A stretch of DNA of 64,000 nucleotides. It comes from a virus. This document shows positions 62,890 through 64,000 of this stretch, one piece after another (the first letter of the stretch is position 1; each line of letters starts with the position of its first letter). The stretch is taken from IMG/VR virus record IMGVR_UViG_3300008267_000014, positions 23,777 to 87,776 of that record; one strand, written 5' to 3'. The position numbers and the translations under genes are program-made. The notes under the pieces were generated by a model that did no database searches, was not told the origin of the DNA, and saw only the letters and a list, made by a program, of their open reading frames with translations.

Positions 62890-62899
62890 AATTTATTTA

Positions 62900-62907
62900 T
62901 ATATTTG
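62900..62907 (+). promoter_or_regulatory. TATATTTG, possible Bacteroidetes -7 element
   Basis: TATATTTG matches the -7 box used at 52671 and 52973. No clear TTG is found at the -33 distance, so this would be a weaker version. It lies upstream of the 48-residue gene at 62989 and the methyltransferase. Confidence 0.4.
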
Positions 62908-62988
62908 TTATTATGAATTATAATAAACTTTCAGGTATAAAGAAATTGATTAATTGATAAATTATGGTTATTTTTAAAAAAAAAGATT

Positions 62989-63135
62989 ATGAATAAAGAA
63001 GAATTAATTTTGGAAATATACGAGTTATCTAAAATCCATCATAATGATATGGATTTTGGTAGAGAAATAAGAAAAATGTTAGTTTTATTGGAGAATGAAA
63101 CTAATGATATAAAAAATAATGTAAAAAAAATATAA
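62989..63135 (+). CDS. Small helical hypothetical protein (48 residues)
   Basis: A 48-residue open frame: MNKEELILEIYELSKIHHND, then a FGREIRKMLVLLENETNDIK helix and a basic end. The composition is typical of a short helical protein. It ends 4 bp before the methyltransferase start, which supports coexpression. It may be a small regulator or accessory; no assignment is possible. Confidence 0.5.
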   Translation: MNKEELILEIYELSKIHHNDMDFGREIRKMLVLLENETNDIKNNVKKI

Positions 63136-63139
63136 AAAT

Positions 63140-63979
63140 ATGTTAAGTTGGATTGGTGGTAAATCAAAAATTGGTAAATGGTTAGTGGAATATTATCCTG
63201 AAGATATGGAAATATATACAGAACCTTTTGGAGGTATGATGTGGTGTTACTTTAATATGGATTTGAGTAAGTACCCTAATTTAAAAAAAATAGTTTATAA
63301 TGATTTCAACCCGTTAAACTATAATTTATTCAAATGTTTACAAAATCCTAATGAATTATTATTAGCTATTAATTCAATTGAATGTCAACAATTAGGGGTT
63401 GAAAATACACCCCAACATTTAAAAGAACAATTTAAAAAATTTCAGACTGAAATTTTTAATGAAGGTTTTATTATTAAAGATTGTGATTATGAAGTCGCGG
63501 CTAAATATGTGTATGTTGTAACTCAAGTATTTAGTGGTTCTAAACCTGAAACGAGTTCGTATATTGACCTTAAAGGGAAATATAAATCAAAATATTTAAC
63601 ATTTAGAGACAAGCTACTAAAACCAAATTGGATTGAGTATTTTTTAAAAATAACCCATGTTGAAAATTTAGATTTTGAAGACCTTATTAAAAAATATGAT
63701 TCTGATAAAACATTTCATTATGTCGATGCCCCTTACTGGAAAACTGAAAATTATTATTCTAATCACGATTTTGATAGGACTGACCATGAAAGATTAGCTA
63801 ATGTTTTAAAGACGGTTAATGGTAAATTTGGAATGTCTTATTATGATTTTCCTTTATTATCCGAATGGTTTCCAAATGATGTATATAAATGGGAGAAAAA
63901 AGAGTTTGCTAAGGCGGCTGCTGCTAAAAAAGGTAAACCTCAAACTATGGGTGAGGAATTATTAATTATGAATTATTAA
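63140..63979 (+). CDS. dam: DNA adenine methyltransferase (Dam-like, D12 class)
   Basis: A 279-residue N6-adenine methyltransferase. SAM-binding motifs are WIGGKSKIG (4-12) and YTEPFGGMMWCYFNM (26-40), followed by the YNDFNPLNYNLF segment. The catalytic motif is DAPYW (196-200), where the usual DPPY is replaced by DAPY. The C-terminus (GEELLIMNY) matches the family end. It would methylate adenine in a short DNA target, protecting phage DNA from restriction or regulating genes; the target is unknown. It is complete and ends 21 bp before the window edge. The only neighbour in the window is a small gene 4 bp upstream. Confidence 0.9.
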   Translation: MLSWIGGKSKIGKWLVEYYPEDMEIYTEPFGGMMWCYFNMDLSKYPNLKKIVYNDFNPLNYNLFKCLQNPNELLLAINSIECQQLGVENTPQHLKEQFKKFQTEIFNEGFIIKDCDYEVAAKYVYVVTQVFSGSKPETSSYIDLKGKYKSKYLTFRDKLLKPNWIEYFLKITHVENLDFEDLIKKYDSDKTFHYVDAPYWKTENYYSNHDFDRTDHERLANVLKTVNGKFGMSYYDFPLLSEWFPNDVYKWEKKEFAKAAAAKKGKPQTMGEELLIMNY

Positions 63980-64000
63980 TTTTTTTTAATTTTAATATAT

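Noticed and set aside
62913-62997. Two very short frames (14 and 10 codons) upstream of the 48-residue gene
   Set aside because: Too short to support; the second overlaps the better frame at 62989.
1-64000. tRNA genes and attachment sites
   Set aside because: No cloverleaf-like sequence with a CCA end, integrase or direct-repeat site was recognised; a dedicated scan would be needed to exclude weak tRNAs.

Overview
The window is a 64 kb piece of a large, AT-rich, tailed (contractile, T4-like) phage genome that most likely infects a Bacteroidetes host, probably a flavobacterium. The phage call rests on contiguous baseplate genes (gp25-like, gp6/J-like, a P2 gpI-like protein), a long run of giant fibre/adhesin genes, and T4-style replication and recombination genes (primase, gp47/SbcD, gp46/SbcC, class Ia ribonucleotide reductase). 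The host call rests on independent signals. Two near-identical promoters fit the Bacteroidetes consensus (TTG, 19-20 bp, TATATTTG). No Shine-Dalgarno sequences are visible; starts lie behind A/T-rich leaders. There is a Bacteroidetes-type primary sigma factor, a small Hc1 histone H1-like protein, and SprB-type adhesin repeats. No integrase, tRNA, CRISPR array or insertion sequence was seen.

Layout. 1-2906: end of nrdB, then nrdA and a strong terminator. 2938-28004 (+): late structural genes, with baseplate wedge proteins first, then very large tail proteins, an SprB-repeat protein, a beta-helix-like fibre, a SHAEG-repeat fibre and a 'GNVGIGT' fibre. 28032-29617 (-): a two-gene insert coding a glycosyltransferase and an FkbM-type methyltransferase. 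29706-35255 (+): a second, internally duplicated SHAEG fibre and a Thr/Pro-repeat protein. 35311-45887 (-): a RuvC-like nuclease and six structural/adhesin genes converging on the + block; one carries Cys-rich repeats, PT linkers, a PKD domain and twelve BspA/DUF285 repeats. 45973-52646 (+): a replication/recombination operon (primase, PD-(D/E)XK nuclease, zinc ribbon, gp47, a repeat protein, membrane protein, gp46). 52648-54372: two small genes behind twin host-type promoters, then the sigma factor. 54391-59906: membrane proteins, an amidase (probable endolysin), a possible spanin-like protein and unknown virion or assembly proteins. 59984-63979: Hc1-like protein, small unknown genes, DnaJ, and a Dam-like adenine methyltransferase.

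How it may work together (inference). Host-type promoters would drive the early/middle genes, including the sigma factor. A recurring octamer, TATTTAT(T/A), lies 4-30 bp upstream of twelve transcription-unit starts, most of them structural, on both strands. It is a good candidate late promoter read by host polymerase carrying the phage sigma factor, analogous to T4 gp55 and TATAAATA. The virion appears to carry many repetitive surface proteins, several built like Bacteroidetes or mycoplasma surface adhesins. The glycosyltransferase/methyltransferase pair among the fibre genes may modify fibres or host surface glycans. No intergenic stretch longer than 300 bases lacks a gene.
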